From assembly GCF_006438725.1 (NCBI RefSeq), contig NZ_RCZD01000010.1, positions 1 through 64,000 of the forward strand: DNA of 64,000 bases, written 5' to 3'. This DNA is from Ewingella americana (GTDB lineage Bacteria; Pseudomonadota; Gammaproteobacteria; Enterobacterales; Enterobacteriaceae). The position numbers were made by a program, and so were the translations under genes. The notes below the pieces were generated by a model. The model was not told the origin of the DNA, searched no databases, and saw nothing but the letters and a program-made list of their open reading frames with translations. How positions within the stretch are numbered: position 1 is the first letter of the stretch; each line of letters begins with the position of its first letter. Shown piece by piece: positions 50,331-60,845 of this stretch.

Positions 50331-50653
50331 GCCAGTGGCTGACACTCTGTTCCATCGACCAAATCTTGCCGGGTTGCGGCGTGTGCGCACTGGCAGGCGG
50401 GCAGCAGGTTGCGCTGTTCCGCCCGTATGCCGACGAGCAGATTTTCGCACTGTCAAATATTGACCCGTTTGCGCAGGCAAGTGTACTGTCGCGCGGTATT
50501 ATTGGCGAACATCAGGGTGAGCTGTGGGTCGCGAGCCCGCTGAAAAAACAGCATTTTCGCCTGACCGACGGTTTGTGCATGGAAGACGACACTCATTCCA
50601 TCGCGGCGTTTGAAACCCGTATAAAAGATGGCAACGTACACATTCACCTTTAG
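50327..50653 (+). CDS. nirD: Nitrite reductase small subunit
   Basis: Small Rieske-fold subunit of NADH-nitrite reductase. The 108 residues contain CALAGGQQVALFRPY and the NIDPFAQASVLSRGIIG segment, without the full Cys/His Rieske ligand set, as is normal in NirD. It overlaps nirB by 4 nt. Thirteen bases separate it from cysG, leaving no room for the nitrite channel gene nirC found here in E. coli. Confidence 0.95.
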   Translation: MSQWLTLCSIDQILPGCGVCALAGGQQVALFRPYADEQIFALSNIDPFAQASVLSRGIIGEHQGELWVASPLKKQHFRLTDGLCMEDDTHSIAAFETRIKDGNVHIHL

Positions 50654-50666
50654 GAGCGCCTGAGCA

Positions 50667-52040
50667 ATGGACTACTTCCCGCTGTTTTGCCAGTTACATA
50701 ATAAAGCCTGTCTGCTGGTTGGCGCTGGGGAGGTCGCTGAGCGCAAGGCACGGCTGCTGCTTGATGCCGGAGCAAAGCTGACAGTTAACGCTATCATCTT
50801 CACACCGCAGTTCGAGGTGTGGGCCGCCGAAGGTCAGGTCAGCTTGTTAAAAGGCCCGTTCTCTCCGCTGCTGGTGGATGAAAAATGGCTGGTGATAGCC
50901 GCAACAGATTCATCATTGGTGAATCAGGAAGTCAGCGAAGCTGCCGAGCGTCGCCGGGTGTTCTGCAACGTGGTTGACGCGCCGGAAAGCGCCAGTTTCA
51001 TCATGCCGTCGATTATCGACCGTTCACCACTGATGATTGCTGTCTCCTCCGGGGGCAATGCGCCGGTGCTGGCGCGGCTGCTGCGCGAACGTCTTGAAGC
51101 CATTTTGCCGCAGCATCTGGGCAAACTGGCGCAGGTGGCGGGCCAATTGCGCACCAGGGTCAAAACGCATTTCAGCGACATGTCCGAACGCCGCCGCTGG
51201 TGGGAAAAGCTGTTCAATCATCACCGTCTGGCGCAGTCGCTGGCTAACAGTGACCAGCAACAAAGTGACGCCTATATCGAAGAGCTGTTCAGTGAGCCGG
51301 TTGAGCATCATGGTGAAGTGATTTTAGTCGGCGCCGGTCCGGGTGATGCCGGTTTGTTGACGCTCAAAGGTTTGCAGCAAATGCAGTTGGCCGACGTGGT
51401 GGTATACGACCGGCTGGTGTCTGATGAAGTACTGAATCTGGTACGGCGCGACGCCGAGCGGATTTTTGTCGGCAAACGCGCGGGCCACCACTGCGTGCCG
51501 CAGGAGCAGATCAACCAGATCCTGCTTGAGCAGGCCAAACTGGGTAAACGCGTCGTTCGCCTTAAAGGCGGTGATCCCTTTATCTTTGGTCGTGGCGGCG
51601 AAGAGTTGGAGGCGCTGAAAGCAGCAGGCATCGCGTTTTCTGTCGTGCCGGGTATCACGGCGGCGTCAGGTTGCTCGGCCTACAGCGGCATTCCGCTGAC
51701 CCACCGTGACCACGCGCAGAGTGTGCGGCTGATCACCGGGCATGCCAAACAAGACGGTGACCTCGACTGGGCCTGTCTGGCTCAGGGGCAGCAAACGCTG
51801 GTGTTTTATATGGGGCTGACGCAGGCCGGAGAAATCCAGCACCGGTTGCTGGAAAATGGTCTGCCAGCAGCAACGCCAGTGGCGCTGATCGAAAACGGCA
51901 CCAGCCAGCAGCAGCGCGTGGTCACCGGAACGCTGACCGAACTGGGCACTCTGGCAAAACAGGTACAAAGTCCGAGCCTGATTATCGTCGGCAGCGTGGT
52001 GAGCTTACGGGAGAAACTGAATTGGTTCGCCAGCCTTTAG
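50667..52040 (+). CDS. cysG: Sirohaem synthase (multifunctional)
   Basis: Makes sirohaem, the cofactor of NirB and sulfite reductase, from uroporphyrinogen III. The 457 residues comprise an N-terminal NAD-dependent dehydrogenase/ferrochelatase ([26 protein letters not shown]) and, from about residue 215, the SAM-dependent methyltransferase ([46 protein letters not shown]). AGGAG lies upstream of the ATG. Being downstream of nirBD it shares their transcript and probably has its own promoter too. Confidence 0.97.
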   Translation: MDYFPLFCQLHNKACLLVGAGEVAERKARLLLDAGAKLTVNAIIFTPQFEVWAAEGQVSLLKGPFSPLLVDEKWLVIAATDSSLVNQEVSEAAERRRVFCNVVDAPESASFIMPSIIDRSPLMIAVSSGGNAPVLARLLRERLEAILPQHLGKLAQVAGQLRTRVKTHFSDMSERRRWWEKLFNHHRLAQSLANSDQQQSDAYIEELFSEPVEHHGEVILVGAGPGDAGLLTLKGLQQMQLADVVVYDRLVSDEVLNLVRRDAERIFVGKRAGHHCVPQEQINQILLEQAKLGKRVVRLKGGDPFIFGRGGEELEALKAAGIAFSVVPGITAASGCSAYSGIPLTHRDHAQSVRLITGHAKQDGDLDWACLAQGQQTLVFYMGLTQAGEIQHRLLENGLPAATPVALIENGTSQQQRVVTGTLTELGTLAKQVQSPSLIIVGSVVSLREKLNWFASL

Positions 52041-52051
52041 AAAATACAAAA

Positions 52052-52084
52052 GCAAAAGGCCAGCAAATCAGCTGGCCTTTTCAT
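52052..52084. terminator. Bidirectional terminator between cysG and trpS
   Basis: AAAAGGCCAGC (52054-52064) and GCTGGCCTTTT (52071-52081): an 11-bp stem with a six-base loop and A and T flanks on both sides. It ends cysG on the plus strand and trpS on the minus strand. Confidence 0.92.
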
Positions 52085-52104
52085 TTCTTACGCTCTATTT
52101 ACGA

Positions 52105-53127
52105 TTACGGCAAAGTGGCAAAACCGATAGCTTCATAGACTTTTTTCAGTGTTACGCTGGCGCGGGCGCGGGCCTTATCAGCACCGTCACGCATAATTTG
52201 CTGCAGTAATGCTTCGTCGCTACGGAAATGGTTAAAACGCGCCTGCAACTCGGTCAACATCCCGCCTACTGCTTCGGCTACGGCCCCTTTCAGGTGGCCG
52301 TACATCTGGCCTTCAAACTCGGCTTCCAGCTCGGCGATAGTTTTACCATTCACGCCGGAAAGGATATCCAGCAGGTTCGAGACGCCGGGTTTATTCGCCA
52401 CATCATAACGTACCACCGGCGGCTCTTCGGAGTCGGTCATGGCGCGTTTGATTTTCTTCGTCACCGATTTCGGATCTTCCAGCAGGCCGATCACGTTATT
52501 ACGGTTATCGTCCGACTTGGACATCTTCTTCGTCGGTTCCTGCAACGACATCACGCGCGCGCCAGATTTAGGGATAAACGGTTCAGGCACGCTAAATACG
52601 TTGCCATACAACGCGTTGAAACGGTTGGCGATATCGCGGCTCAGCTCAAGATGTTGTTTCTGGTCTTCACCGACCGGCACCTGATTGGTCTGGTAAAGCA
52701 GGATATCTGCAGCCATCAGTACCGGGTAATCGAACAGACCCGCGGTGATACTGGAATTCTCGCTATTGGAGTTTTCGTAGCGGGCCGACTTATCTTTGAA
52801 CTGGGTCATGCGGCCCAGTTCGCCGAAATAGGTGTAGCAGTTCAACGCCCAGCTCAACTGAGTATGTTCAGGAACATGGGACTGCACAAAAATAGTACTT
52901 TTTTGCGGGTCAATGCCGCAAGCCAGATACAACGCCAGCGTGTCGAGGGTGGCCTTGCGCAGTTGCACAGGATCCTGACGTACGGTGATAGCGTGCAGGT
53001 CAACGATGCAGTAAATGCATTCGTAGTCGTCCTGCAACTTCACCCACTGACGCAGCGCACCCATGTAGTTGCCAATGGTCAGTTCACCAGACGGTTGTGC
53101 ACCACTAAATACGATGGGTTTACTCAT
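52105..53127 (-). CDS. trpS: Tryptophanyl-tRNA synthetase
   Basis: Class I aminoacyl-tRNA synthetase charging tRNA-Trp. The 340 residues have the HIGH-like motif in [18 protein letters not shown] and the KMSKS motif in [15 protein letters not shown]. Other family segments are [15 protein letters not shown] and [32 protein letters not shown]. It is the last gene of the aroK-aroB-damX-dam-rpe-gph-trpS run, 26 bp after gph. Confidence 0.98.
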   Translation of the reverse strand: MSKPIVFSGAQPSGELTIGNYMGALRQWVKLQDDYECIYCIVDLHAITVRQDPVQLRKATLDTLALYLACGIDPQKSTIFVQSHVPEHTQLSWALNCYTYFGELGRMTQFKDKSARYENSNSENSSITAGLFDYPVLMAADILLYQTNQVPVGEDQKQHLELSRDIANRFNALYGNVFSVPEPFIPKSGARVMSLQEPTKKMSKSDDNRNNVIGLLEDPKSVTKKIKRAMTDSEEPPVVRYDVANKPGVSNLLDILSGVNGKTIAELEAEFEGQMYGHLKGAVAEAVGGMLTELQARFNHFRSDEALLQQIMRDGADKARARASVTLKKVYEAIGFATLP

Positions 53128-53153
53128 TTTTATGCTTCCTGATCTTTTAAGGA

Positions 53154-53828
53154 TTACAGCCCAAAAGTGGGCAAGAGGTCGGCGAAATGTTCAAGGACGC
53201 GATCGGGCTTGCTCAGCGCGATGCTTTCACCGTAGTTATAGCCATACGTCAAACCGACCGAGCGGCAACCGGCGGCCTGTGCCGCCTGAATATCATTGCG
53301 CGAATCACCAACAAAAACCAGTTCGCTGGCCCGCAGACCGAGCTTCGCCAGCATCAGGTACATCGGTGCCGGATGCGGTTTTTTCTGCACGACGTCATCA
53401 CCGCCGATCACCACTGAAAAATACGCCTCAATACCGAGCGAGTTCAGCAACGGTGCGACAAACGGTGTCGGCTTGTTGGTGATAAGCCCCATCGGTATGC
53501 CCTGCGTTTTCAACGCGGCCAGCGTCTCTTTCACCTGCGGATATAAGCGGCTGCCGCCAGCGGCCATTTCAGCGTAGTGATGGTCAAATCTGTCGCGTAC
53601 TTGCTGGCAAAACTCCGGCGACATATCACCTTCGGCCCAGCGTACGGCGCGTTCGACCATGACATCGGCCCCGTTACCAATCCAGGTGCTGATACGCTCG
53701 ACACCTGCCGGAGGCAGGCCGAACTCTTTCAACGCCATATCGACGGCATCAGCCAGACCCGGCGCGCTGTCGACCAGCGTGCCGTCGAGATCAAAGGCAA
53801 CGCCCAGCGGTTGCATTGACTCAGCCAT
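53154..53828 (-). CDS. gph: Phosphoglycolate phosphatase
   Basis: HAD-superfamily phosphatase removing 2-phosphoglycolate formed during repair of oxidised DNA ends. The 224 residues have motif [14 protein letters not shown] (Asp13, Asp15), motif [12 protein letters not shown], a Lys in [10 protein letters not shown] and motif [19 protein letters not shown]. The ATG at 53826-53828, with GAAGG six bases before it, overlaps the rpe end by 8 nt. An upstream in-frame start lies deep in rpe and is rejected. Confidence 0.95.
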   Translation of the reverse strand: MAESMQPLGVAFDLDGTLVDSAPGLADAVDMALKEFGLPPAGVERISTWIGNGADVMVERAVRWAEGDMSPEFCQQVRDRFDHHYAEMAAGGSRLYPQVKETLAALKTQGIPMGLITNKPTPFVAPLLNSLGIEAYFSVVIGGDDVVQKKPHPAPMYLMLAKLGLRASELVFVGDSRNDIQAAQAAGCRSVGLTYGYNYGESIALSKPDRVLEHFADLLPTFGL

Positions 53829-54510
53829 GGGAAACCTTCGCCAGTTCGCTGCGCATATGGTCAATCACTGTGCGGTAATCAGGCTGGTTGAAGATAGCAG
53901 AACCGGCAACAAACATATCCGCGCCCGCCGCGGCGATCTCACCAATATTTTCAGCTTTCACGCCACCGTCAATTTCCAGACGAATATCGTAACCGCTGTC
54001 ATCGATCAGTTTGCGCACCTGGCGCAGCTTATCAAGCGTGCCGGGGATAAACGACTGACCACCAAAGCCTGGATTCACCGACATCAGCAGGATCACGTCG
54101 AGTTTATCCATCACGTAATCCAGATAACTCAGCGACGTCGCCGGGTTAAACACCAGACCGGCTTTACAGCCGTGCTCTCTGATCAGTTGAATGGTGCGAT
54201 CAAGATGTTCAGAGGCTTCAGGATGGAAAGAGATGTAGGTGGCACCGGCAGCGGCGAAATCCGGGATCAGGCGATCGACCGGTTTCACCATCAGGTGCAC
54301 GTCAATCGGTGCGTTAATCCCGGCTTTTTGCAGGTAATTATGCAGTGACTGACACACCAGCGGCCCTATCGTCAGATTAGGCACGTAGTGGTTATCCATT
54401 ACGTCAAAGTGTACGACGTCTCCGCCAGCTTCCAGTGCTTTGGCCGTGTCTTCACCCAGACGGGCAAAGTCAGCCGATAAAATGGACGGGGCAATCAAAA
54501 ACTTTTTCAT
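53821..54510 (-). CDS. rpe: Ribulose-phosphate 3-epimerase
   Basis: TIM-barrel, metal-dependent epimerase linking ribulose-5-P and xylulose-5-P in the pentose phosphate pathway. The 229 residues show [58 protein letters not shown] and [12 protein letters not shown], with all ligand-bearing segments. It lies 52 bp after dam and overlaps gph. Confidence 0.98.
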   Translation of the reverse strand: MKKFLIAPSILSADFARLGEDTAKALEAGGDVVHFDVMDNHYVPNLTIGPLVCQSLHNYLQKAGINAPIDVHLMVKPVDRLIPDFAAAGATYISFHPEASEHLDRTIQLIREHGCKAGLVFNPATSLSYLDYVMDKLDVILLMSVNPGFGGQSFIPGTLDKLRQVRKLIDDSGYDIRLEIDGGVKAENIGEIAAAGADMFVAGSAIFNQPDYRTVIDHMRSELAKVSHG

Positions 54511-54562
54511 CCGCTTCTCCAGACAAGAGGGTTACGAGCTGGCCTGCGCTTGTTTACGCAAA

Positions 54563-55375
54563 TCAGCGATAGAGCGCCAAAAGTTCGTTCACTTTACTGC
54601 GTTGCGATGCGTTGCTGCTGATGGTTCGACGCGCCGAAACGCGGTGCAACGTCGCTTGTGCATACCACTCCAGCGTCAGCGGCGTTTCATGGTTGGAGAT
54701 CAGAACCGGCACGTTATTTTCTGACGAGAGCTGATAGGCCAGCCGGGCCAGGTTGCGTTGATCGTCCATGCTGAAGCTGTTGGTGTGATACGCCGTAAAA
54801 TTCGCCGTCGCCGACAGTGGCGCATAGGGTGGGTCGCAATAGACCACCGAGCCAGACTCCGCTTTCAACAAAGTTTGCTGGTAATGCTCACACACAAACA
54901 GGGCATTTTGCGCTTTTTCAGCAAACCAGTAGAGTTCAGTCTCAGGGAAATAGGGCTTTTTATAGCGACCAAACGGCACGTTAAACGCACCGCTGAGATT
55001 ATAACGACACAGGCCGTTGTAACAATGGCGGTTGAGATAGAGAAAAAGAACCGAGCGGCGATAGATATCACTGCTTTGGTTAAATTCCGCTCTCAGCTCA
55101 TAGAAACGCTCTGACTGATTGAATTCCGGGGAAAAAAACACGCGGGCATCACGCACGAATTCGTCGGTACGTGTTTTTACAATGTCGTAAAGGTTTATCA
55201 GATCGTTGTTGATATCGGCCAGAATGTACGATTTATAATCAGTATTAAGAAATACCGACCCCGCACCAACAAAAGGCTCTATCAGACAATCTCCTGCTGG
55301 AAGATGACTTTTGATGTCATCAACCAGCGGATATTTGCCACCAGCCCATTTCAAAAAAGCGCGGTTTTTCTTCAT
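54563..55375 (-). CDS. dam: DNA adenine methyltransferase Dam
   Basis: Methylates adenine in GATC, marking strands for mismatch repair and timing replication. The 270 residues have the SAM motif FLKWAGGKYPLVDDI and FVGAGSVFLN, the catalytic DPPY in VVYCDPPYAPLSATANF, and the target-recognition part between them. The dam-damX-aroB-aroK order confirms the housekeeping copy rather than a phage one. Confidence 0.98.
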   Translation of the reverse strand: MKKNRAFLKWAGGKYPLVDDIKSHLPAGDCLIEPFVGAGSVFLNTDYKSYILADINNDLINLYDIVKTRTDEFVRDARVFFSPEFNQSERFYELRAEFNQSSDIYRRSVLFLYLNRHCYNGLCRYNLSGAFNVPFGRYKKPYFPETELYWFAEKAQNALFVCEHYQQTLLKAESGSVVYCDPPYAPLSATANFTAYHTNSFSMDDQRNLARLAYQLSSENNVPVLISNHETPLTLEWYAQATLHRVSARRTISSNASQRSKVNELLALYR

Positions 55376-55455
55376 GCCGTCAGTTAGCTACTTATACAAT
55401 TCACAGCCGCGGATTGTATCCTGTTTTTAGACAGCAAATCGCGTTGAGATCAGAT

Positions 55456-56508
55456 TCATTTTTTCAGGTCTTGCTGTACTTGATGTACAGGCTTAACCCA
55501 CGGTTTTTTCGCCTGCACGTCAGCAGGCAAGCTGGAAATTGCACTTTTCGCTTCAGCCGATGAGGCATAGTTGCCGCTCACCAGTACATACCATGGCTTA
55601 CCATCACGTGCTGTCTGATAAACCAGGTAGTTTTTTAAACCCTGCTGTTTAGCAAACGCATTCAGAGTATTCGACTGGGAAGCTCCGCTCAGTTGCAGCG
55701 TAAAATGGCTTCCCGGTGCAGATTTAATCGCGCCGCCGGTACCCGTTGCTGGGCTGGTGGTGGCTACCGGTTTAGTGGTTTCTTTCGTCGAATGCGACGC
55801 GGCTGTCGCTGGTTTCGTCTGTACCGGTTTTTTGGACTCCTGCACAGGCGCGGTGGTGTGCGTCTTAGCCGGTTTGGTTACTGCGGGTTTGGTATGTGCC
55901 GTTTGCTGCGGATTACGCGTAGCCGCTGGCACTTTACCTTTCGCGGCACCGTCAACCGTGGCCGGAGAGGTCGGTAAAGACGTCAATGACTGCGTTCCCG
56001 CGTTCACACCATCCTGTACGGCGGCATTAACCTGCCCTTGCTGCGAGGAGAGGGCATCAGACATGTCGCCCGGCAGATCCACACGCTCTTTGGCGTTACC
56101 GTTGTCAGGCTGTGGCTGAGCCTCGGTTGGCGTCGGGGATATTGGTGGCAAGCCAACGTTCTGCGGCTGCTGACCGTTATTCGCCTGCGCACTGTTACTC
56201 GCCTGCGCGGTATTTCCCTGCGCCTGGGCAGAAGGCTGCGCCGGAGCGGCAGCATCATTGCCGGAGCCAGACAGATTGATGTCTTTAGGGCCGTTGTTTT
56301 GTTGGGTAGCTTCGTGCTGAGTTGGAGCTTTAAGAGCGGAGCCGATACCGACGATCAGTAACAGCAGCACCAGAATGCCGACACCAATCATCAGATGTTG
56401 ACGGGAGACCGCAAGTCTTGGTGCAGAAGACGCCGGTTTACGCGAGCGCGGTGGACGGCGATCGCTGGTATCTGGCTTAAGATCGTCTTCCGGTGTTAAA
56501 TCATCCAT
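55456..56508 (-). CDS. damX: Cell-division SPOR-domain protein DamX
   Basis: Inner-membrane protein recruited to the division septum by its peptidoglycan-binding SPOR domain. The 350 residues comprise a basic cytosolic N-terminus, one transmembrane segment at about 39-58 (LMIGVGILVLLLLIVGIG), a long low-complexity periplasmic linker rich in Gln, Pro, Thr and Ala, and the SPOR domain from about 270 (HFTLQLSGASQSNTLNAFAKQQ, KPWYVLVSGNYASSAEAKSAI). It is shorter than the E. coli protein, mostly in the linker. Confidence 0.95.
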   Translation of the reverse strand: MDDLTPEDDLKPDTSDRRPPRSRKPASSAPRLAVSRQHLMIGVGILVLLLLIVGIGSALKAPTQHEATQQNNGPKDINLSGSGNDAAAPAQPSAQAQGNTAQASNSAQANNGQQPQNVGLPPISPTPTEAQPQPDNGNAKERVDLPGDMSDALSSQQGQVNAAVQDGVNAGTQSLTSLPTSPATVDGAAKGKVPAATRNPQQTAHTKPAVTKPAKTHTTAPVQESKKPVQTKPATAASHSTKETTKPVATTSPATGTGGAIKSAPGSHFTLQLSGASQSNTLNAFAKQQGLKNYLVYQTARDGKPWYVLVSGNYASSAEAKSAISSLPADVQAKKPWVKPVHQVQQDLKK

Positions 56509-56646
56509 CTAAAACCTCCAACCCGGCTAAAAGCCTGCAAAAGCGGCTTTATGCGGAGCAACTATCCTGACTGATAAATATAACGCTTTGCTGGCAAAGG
56601 GTTAATCGGTAAGACAAGGCCTGTGAGATAACCCACACACTGTGCG

Positions 56647-57729
56647 TTACCGGCAATCCTCAATCGACGCCAGCACCATTTCATGTGACACACCGGAGCG
56701 AACTTCAGACTGACCAATCGCTTTCGGTAATACCAGACGCAGCTCACCGGCCAGAACCTTTTTGTCACGCATCATATGCGGCAAATAAGCCCCGGCAGGC
56801 ATTTCCTGAGGACCGGTTACCGGTAATCCGGCGCGCAGAAGTAGAGTTTTAACCCGGGCAATATCGGCCAGGCTAAATTGGCCTAAACGATGCGCGGTAT
56901 AACAGGCCATCACCATGCCCGCAGCCACGGCTTCGCCATGCAGCCAGTTGCCATAACCCATTTCAGCTTCGATGGCGTGCCCGTAAGTATGACCAAGGTT
57001 GAGCAAAGCACGCATACCGCTTTCGCGTTCATCGGCAGCCACCACCTCAGCCTTCAGCTCGCAGCAACGACGTATGCAATATGCCAGCGCATTCATATCC
57101 AGCGCCAGCAGGGCATCCATGTTGTCTTCGAGCCATACAAAGAAGTCGGCATCCAAAATAATGCCGTATTTTATAACCTCTGCCATACCGGAAGACATCT
57201 CACGGGCGGGCAGAGTACGCAGGCAGTCGAGATCGACCACAACCGAAGCGGGTTGATAGAACGCGCCGATCATGTTTTTGCCAAGCGGATGGTTGACGGC
57301 AGTTTTGCCACCAACGGAGGAATCGACCTGAGATAACAGCGTGGTAGGCACCTGAATAAAGCGTACCCCACGCTGATAACTGGCAGCAGCGAAGCCGGTC
57401 AAATCGCCAACCACGCCGCCACCTAAGGCAATCAGCGTGGTGTCACGACCATGAGGTTTTTCCAGTAACGCTGAAAAAACCTCATTAAGAACAGTCAGGG
57501 ATTTGTATTGTTCACCATCAGGCAGTATCACCTGATCAACACGAACGCCTGCCTGCTCCAGGACTGAGCGAACGGAGTCCAGATAGAGAGGTGCCAGAGT
57601 CTGGTTTGTTACCAGCATGACCTGATCACCCGCCTTTACAGGCATAAAAGAAGCCGGATCGTGGAACAATCCGGCAGCAATCGTAATGGGATAGCTACGC
57701 TCCCCTAACGTTACGGTAATCCTCTCCAT
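56647..57729 (-). CDS. aroB: 3-dehydroquinate synthase
   Basis: NAD+/metal enzyme, second step of the shikimate pathway. The 360 residues include [66 protein letters not shown] in conserved blocks, [18 protein letters not shown] with metal-ligand His residues, and HGEAVAAGM. It lies 57 bp after aroK and 138 bp before damX. Confidence 0.98.
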   Translation of the reverse strand: MERITVTLGERSYPITIAAGLFHDPASFMPVKAGDQVMLVTNQTLAPLYLDSVRSVLEQAGVRVDQVILPDGEQYKSLTVLNEVFSALLEKPHGRDTTLIALGGGVVGDLTGFAAASYQRGVRFIQVPTTLLSQVDSSVGGKTAVNHPLGKNMIGAFYQPASVVVDLDCLRTLPAREMSSGMAEVIKYGIILDADFFVWLEDNMDALLALDMNALAYCIRRCCELKAEVVAADERESGMRALLNLGHTYGHAIEAEMGYGNWLHGEAVAAGMVMACYTAHRLGQFSLADIARVKTLLLRAGLPVTGPQEMPAGAYLPHMMRDKKVLAGELRLVLPKAIGQSEVRSGVSHEMVLASIEDCR

Positions 57730-57786
57730 TTCGTGCTCAGTGACCTTCTAAACTTACACTCTCAGGCAATAACAGAATGCCAAAAA

Positions 57787-58308
57787 TCAGTTACTTTCCA
57801 ACATGTTAATAATTTGGTTGGCAACTACTTTGGCGCTTTGATCGTCAGTACGGATAGTCACATCCGCAATTTCTTCATACAGCGGATTACGCTCTTTCGC
57901 CAGTGCTTCAAGCACTTCGCGTGGGGGCGCACTCACCTGTAATAATGGACGTTTTTTGTCGCGTTGTGTACGCGCCAATTGTTTTTCGATGGTAGTTTCA
58001 AGATAGACGACAACGCCACGCGCTGACAAACGGTTACGGGTTTCACGTGATTTAACAGAACCCCCGCCGGTCGCCAGAACGATGCCTTGCTTTTCTGTGA
58101 GTTCGTTGATCACTTTTTCTTCGCGGTCGCGGAATCCGTCTTCGCCTTCTAAATCAAATACCCAGCCTACATCAGCTCCGGTGCGTCGCTCAATTTCGTG
58201 ATCAGAGTCAAAAAACTCCATATTGAGTTGCTGAGCTAACTGTCGACCAATAGTGCTTTTGCCGGCACCCATAGGCCCAACCAGAAAGATATTGCGTTTC
58301 TCTGCCAT
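57787..58308 (-). CDS. aroK: Shikimate kinase I
   Basis: Phosphorylates shikimate with ATP. Using the ATG at 58306-58308 it has 173 residues, the E. coli length. P-loop GPMGAGKST is at about 11-19, followed by [20 protein letters not shown] and [15 protein letters not shown] with the shikimate-binding Asp and Arg. An upstream in-frame start 54 bp away adds non-family residues. It is the first gene of the aroKB-damX-dam-rpe-gph-trpS series. Confidence 0.97.
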   Translation of the reverse strand: MAEKRNIFLVGPMGAGKSTIGRQLAQQLNMEFFDSDHEIERRTGADVGWVFDLEGEDGFRDREEKVINELTEKQGIVLATGGGSVKSRETRNRLSARGVVVYLETTIEKQLARTQRDKKRPLLQVSAPPREVLEALAKERNPLYEEIADVTIRTDDQSAKVVANQIINMLESN

Positions 58309-58652
58309 GTTTTTTGGTATTACTAAGACAATTCGTTGATGATAACCCGCCCCGCCAATCAAATTAGCGGCGGGACCTAAACTGAAACCTCATGAGCGGT
58401 AGTGCGAGATCAGACAAAAATTATCTCAACACTCTTGGTAGTTTGGCAACCGAATAAATTGCATCGCGCGCCGCAGGAGGGAAACCGTACGTTTTTATCG
58501 GCGTTTCAGCAGTCATTAAAAATCACGGTGCTCAATTCGGTAACCCTTGTAAGCTAAATCGGCCGCAGCGTCAAACTCAGAAGCCTTTCGTGACACAAAA
58601 AGTTGCATAAGCTCAACGCTATTATGCCATTTTAGTCACGCCAACTCCCCGA
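58309..58652 (-). promoter_or_regulatory. hofQ-aroK intergenic region (aroK leader)
   Basis: 344 bp without a recognisable gene. It must hold the aroK promoter(s), but no hexamer pair stands out enough to assign. One hairpin is visible close to the aroK start: CCCGCC (58351-58356) with GGCGGG (58369-58374), lying in the leader mRNA. No terminator for hofQ was found. Confidence 0.5.
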
Positions 58653-59936
58653 TTAATGGCCGCTAATTAAGGTTGGAGTGATAAAAATCACCAATTCGCG
58701 ACGCTTCATGCTTTTTGACTGCTGTTTGAATAAAGATCCCACCACGGGAATGTCACCGAAGACTGGAACTTTGTTTTCCGTGTTCTGATTATGGCGCTGA
58801 AAAATGCCGCCGAGCACAATAGTTTCTCCATCTTTGACGGTGACCTGCGTTTTAATTTCCTGTTTATCGATAGCCAGCGCTTCGCCTTCGGCCTGTTTGA
58901 TAGTGCGTCCCGGCATGTTCTGGCTGATTTGCAGCGCCAGTGTGATGCTGCCGTTGCGCTGAATTTTAGGCGTCACCTCCATCCCCAGCACCGCTTCTTT
59001 GAATTCAATTGACGTACTGCCGCTGGCACCGCTCGACACCTGATAGGGAATTTCCGTCCCCTGTTTGATGCTGGCAGTCTGCATGTGCGCGGTGAGCAGG
59101 CGCGGACTGGCGATAATATCCACCTGATCTTCCTGCTCCAGCGCCGTCAGTTCCAGATCCAAAATCCGACCGCTGATATGCGCCAAATTAAACCCCGCTG
59201 TCACTATCGGATTTTCCACCGGCAACCCCATGCTAAAATTATTCATCCTGACCGACTTCGTGATCGGGTTATCGCCATTAAACCCCCAGCGCACACCAAG
59301 TTCACGCAGGCTTTCGCTGTTCATGGTGACGATATGTGCAGCGAGCTGTACCTGCTGTAAAGGCAGATCCATCTCTTTCAGCCAGGGCGTGACAATTTCC
59401 AGCGCTTGCCGGGTATCACGGATTAAGAGCGTATTGGTTCGCACATCCGCTGAGGCATGTCCTTTTTCAGACAATAGCGAGCCTTTCTGGGCATTCAGGC
59501 TGGCGGCAGTTTCGGTAGCGTCGGCGTACTGTAACGCCACAGTCAAACTGTCCAGTGGGCGCTGTTGCAACTCGCGTTCGCTCTCCTCTTTCTGTTTTTG
59601 CCGTTGGGCTGCGGGGTCGGCCTGGGGGAAGATCATCAGCACATTGCCCTGTTGCTGGCGGGTCACCTTGCCCATCTGCAGAATGATATCCATCGCCTGC
59701 TGCCATGGAACATTCTGCAGCCTGACGCTGAGCTTGCCTTCCACACCCGGCGCGGTGACCAGATTCATCTGCTGATGATCGGCCAAAGCCTGCAAAATCA
59801 CCGTCAGCGGCGTCTCCTGAAACTCCAGGGTGATCGGTTTGGCGGCGATATCTGGCGCTGCCGACATGCCTGCGCTGCTGACTAACAGGCAAGTAAACAT
59901 CACCAGAATCCGCCCTGTTTTCTTAAAATACTTCAT
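58653..59936 (-). CDS. hofQ: Secretin-like DNA uptake porin HofQ
   Basis: Outer-membrane secretin of the PilQ/ComE type, needed for DNA uptake as a nutrient in E. coli. From the ATG at 59934-59936 (AAAGGA upstream) it has 427 residues. There is a signal peptide (ILVMFTCLLVSSAGMSA), an N-terminal secretin domain (ITLEFQETPLTVILQALADHQ), NHN repeats and the secretin C-terminal domain (QVDIIASPRLLTAHMQTASIKQGTEIPYQV, VPVFGDIPVVGSLFK). A longer frame upstream overlaps the previous gene and lacks a signal peptide. Confidence 0.93.
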   Translation of the reverse strand: MKYFKKTGRILVMFTCLLVSSAGMSAAPDIAAKPITLEFQETPLTVILQALADHQQMNLVTAPGVEGKLSVRLQNVPWQQAMDIILQMGKVTRQQQGNVLMIFPQADPAAQRQKQKEESERELQQRPLDSLTVALQYADATETAASLNAQKGSLLSEKGHASADVRTNTLLIRDTRQALEIVTPWLKEMDLPLQQVQLAAHIVTMNSESLRELGVRWGFNGDNPITKSVRMNNFSMGLPVENPIVTAGFNLAHISGRILDLELTALEQEDQVDIIASPRLLTAHMQTASIKQGTEIPYQVSSGASGSTSIEFKEAVLGMEVTPKIQRNGSITLALQISQNMPGRTIKQAEGEALAIDKQEIKTQVTVKDGETIVLGGIFQRHNQNTENKVPVFGDIPVVGSLFKQQSKSMKRRELVIFITPTLISGH

Positions 59937-59979
59937 TTTTTTTCCTTTCCCTGGAGGGTGCCTAACGACAAGTGTTCCG

Positions 59980-60834
59980 CTAGCGATGCAACGCCAACGT
60001 GTGCTGCCTGGCAGCACAAGGCGGCTGCTGTAAGTCGAAACTAATTTGTGCTGACTCAACGGCCACTGCCTGCCAGCCTGATAATTCATCACGCCACCCC
60101 ACTGCCACTTTTTGCCAGCCGCGACCGGGCCAGAGTACCCAGCCCTGATGATGTTCAGTGTCTCCTACCACCCCACCAAGAATCACCTCGCTAAAAGCAT
60201 CGTGGGTATCTGAACACGCCGAATTCGACATTGAAGAGAAGGGATCCCGCCCCACTGCATCAGCCGCCAAAAGGGGTAAGAATGCCGCAGAAGTGATGTT
60301 TTCTGCGGCTAAAGAGAAGGTGATGTTAAGAAATGACTTTTCTGCGTGGAGCTGTAGTTGGCTAAAAAAAGGCGCGGCAGGGTCGTCCAGTAAGCCGCCC
60401 ATTAGCGACAGCAGCCCTTTGAAATCTGACTGCAATGTCAGTCGTCCTCTCTCATCTTTTACACCACCCGCACCAACCGGGACGTGTTGTTCAGGCTGCC
60501 ACTGCACCAGCGTGCTGGCTGACTGGCGCAACGGCCCGGAGATTTTCTCCATCAGCGTCACGTTTACGGTTTGCCCAGATGCAAAAGTGGCCTGTTGCCG
60601 TAACAACGCCGCGAGGGAAGGTTGCGTCAGTAGGCGACGCTGCTGACCAGAAACGCTTTCCCGCAGGATGGCAGCCCGTTGTTGTTCCTGTTGCAGCTGC
60701 TGTAAGGGGGTTTTGAGCATGAGAAAATAGAGCAGACCCAGCAGGGTCAGCACGCCCGATATCTGCATTCCCCACTGCTGCCAGACGGGTCTTTCCATCA
60801 TTTGCGTGAAAGCCCGCGAAAACGCAGTTTTCAT
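59980..60834 (-). CDS. Fused HofO-HofP-like protein
   Basis: 284 residues in one frame, where E. coli has two genes (hofO and hofP, about 146 and 134 residues). The N-terminal half resembles PilO/HofO: a short cytosolic stretch, one membrane helix (ISGVLTLLGLLYFLML), a Gln-rich coiled coil and a small periplasmic domain (KGLLSLMGGLLDDP). From about residue 190 it reads like PilP/HofP (RDPFSSM, GVVGDTEHHQGWVLWPGRGWQKVAVG). The missing lipobox or signal peptide of a separate HofP supports a true fusion. It lies between hofN and hofQ. Confidence 0.8.
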   Translation of the reverse strand: MKTAFSRAFTQMMERPVWQQWGMQISGVLTLLGLLYFLMLKTPLQQLQQEQQRAAILRESVSGQQRRLLTQPSLAALLRQQATFASGQTVNVTLMEKISGPLRQSASTLVQWQPEQHVPVGAGGVKDERGRLTLQSDFKGLLSLMGGLLDDPAAPFFSQLQLHAEKSFLNITFSLAAENITSAAFLPLLAADAVGRDPFSSMSNSACSDTHDAFSEVILGGVVGDTEHHQGWVLWPGRGWQKVAVGWRDELSGWQAVAVESAQISFDLQQPPCAARQHTLALHR

Positions 60835-60845
60835 CGAGATCTCCT

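Noticed and set aside
52228-53142. Plus-strand open frame of 304 codons opposite trpS
   Set aside because: Complete shadow of trpS caused by codon bias; His- and Arg-rich with no recognisable domain.
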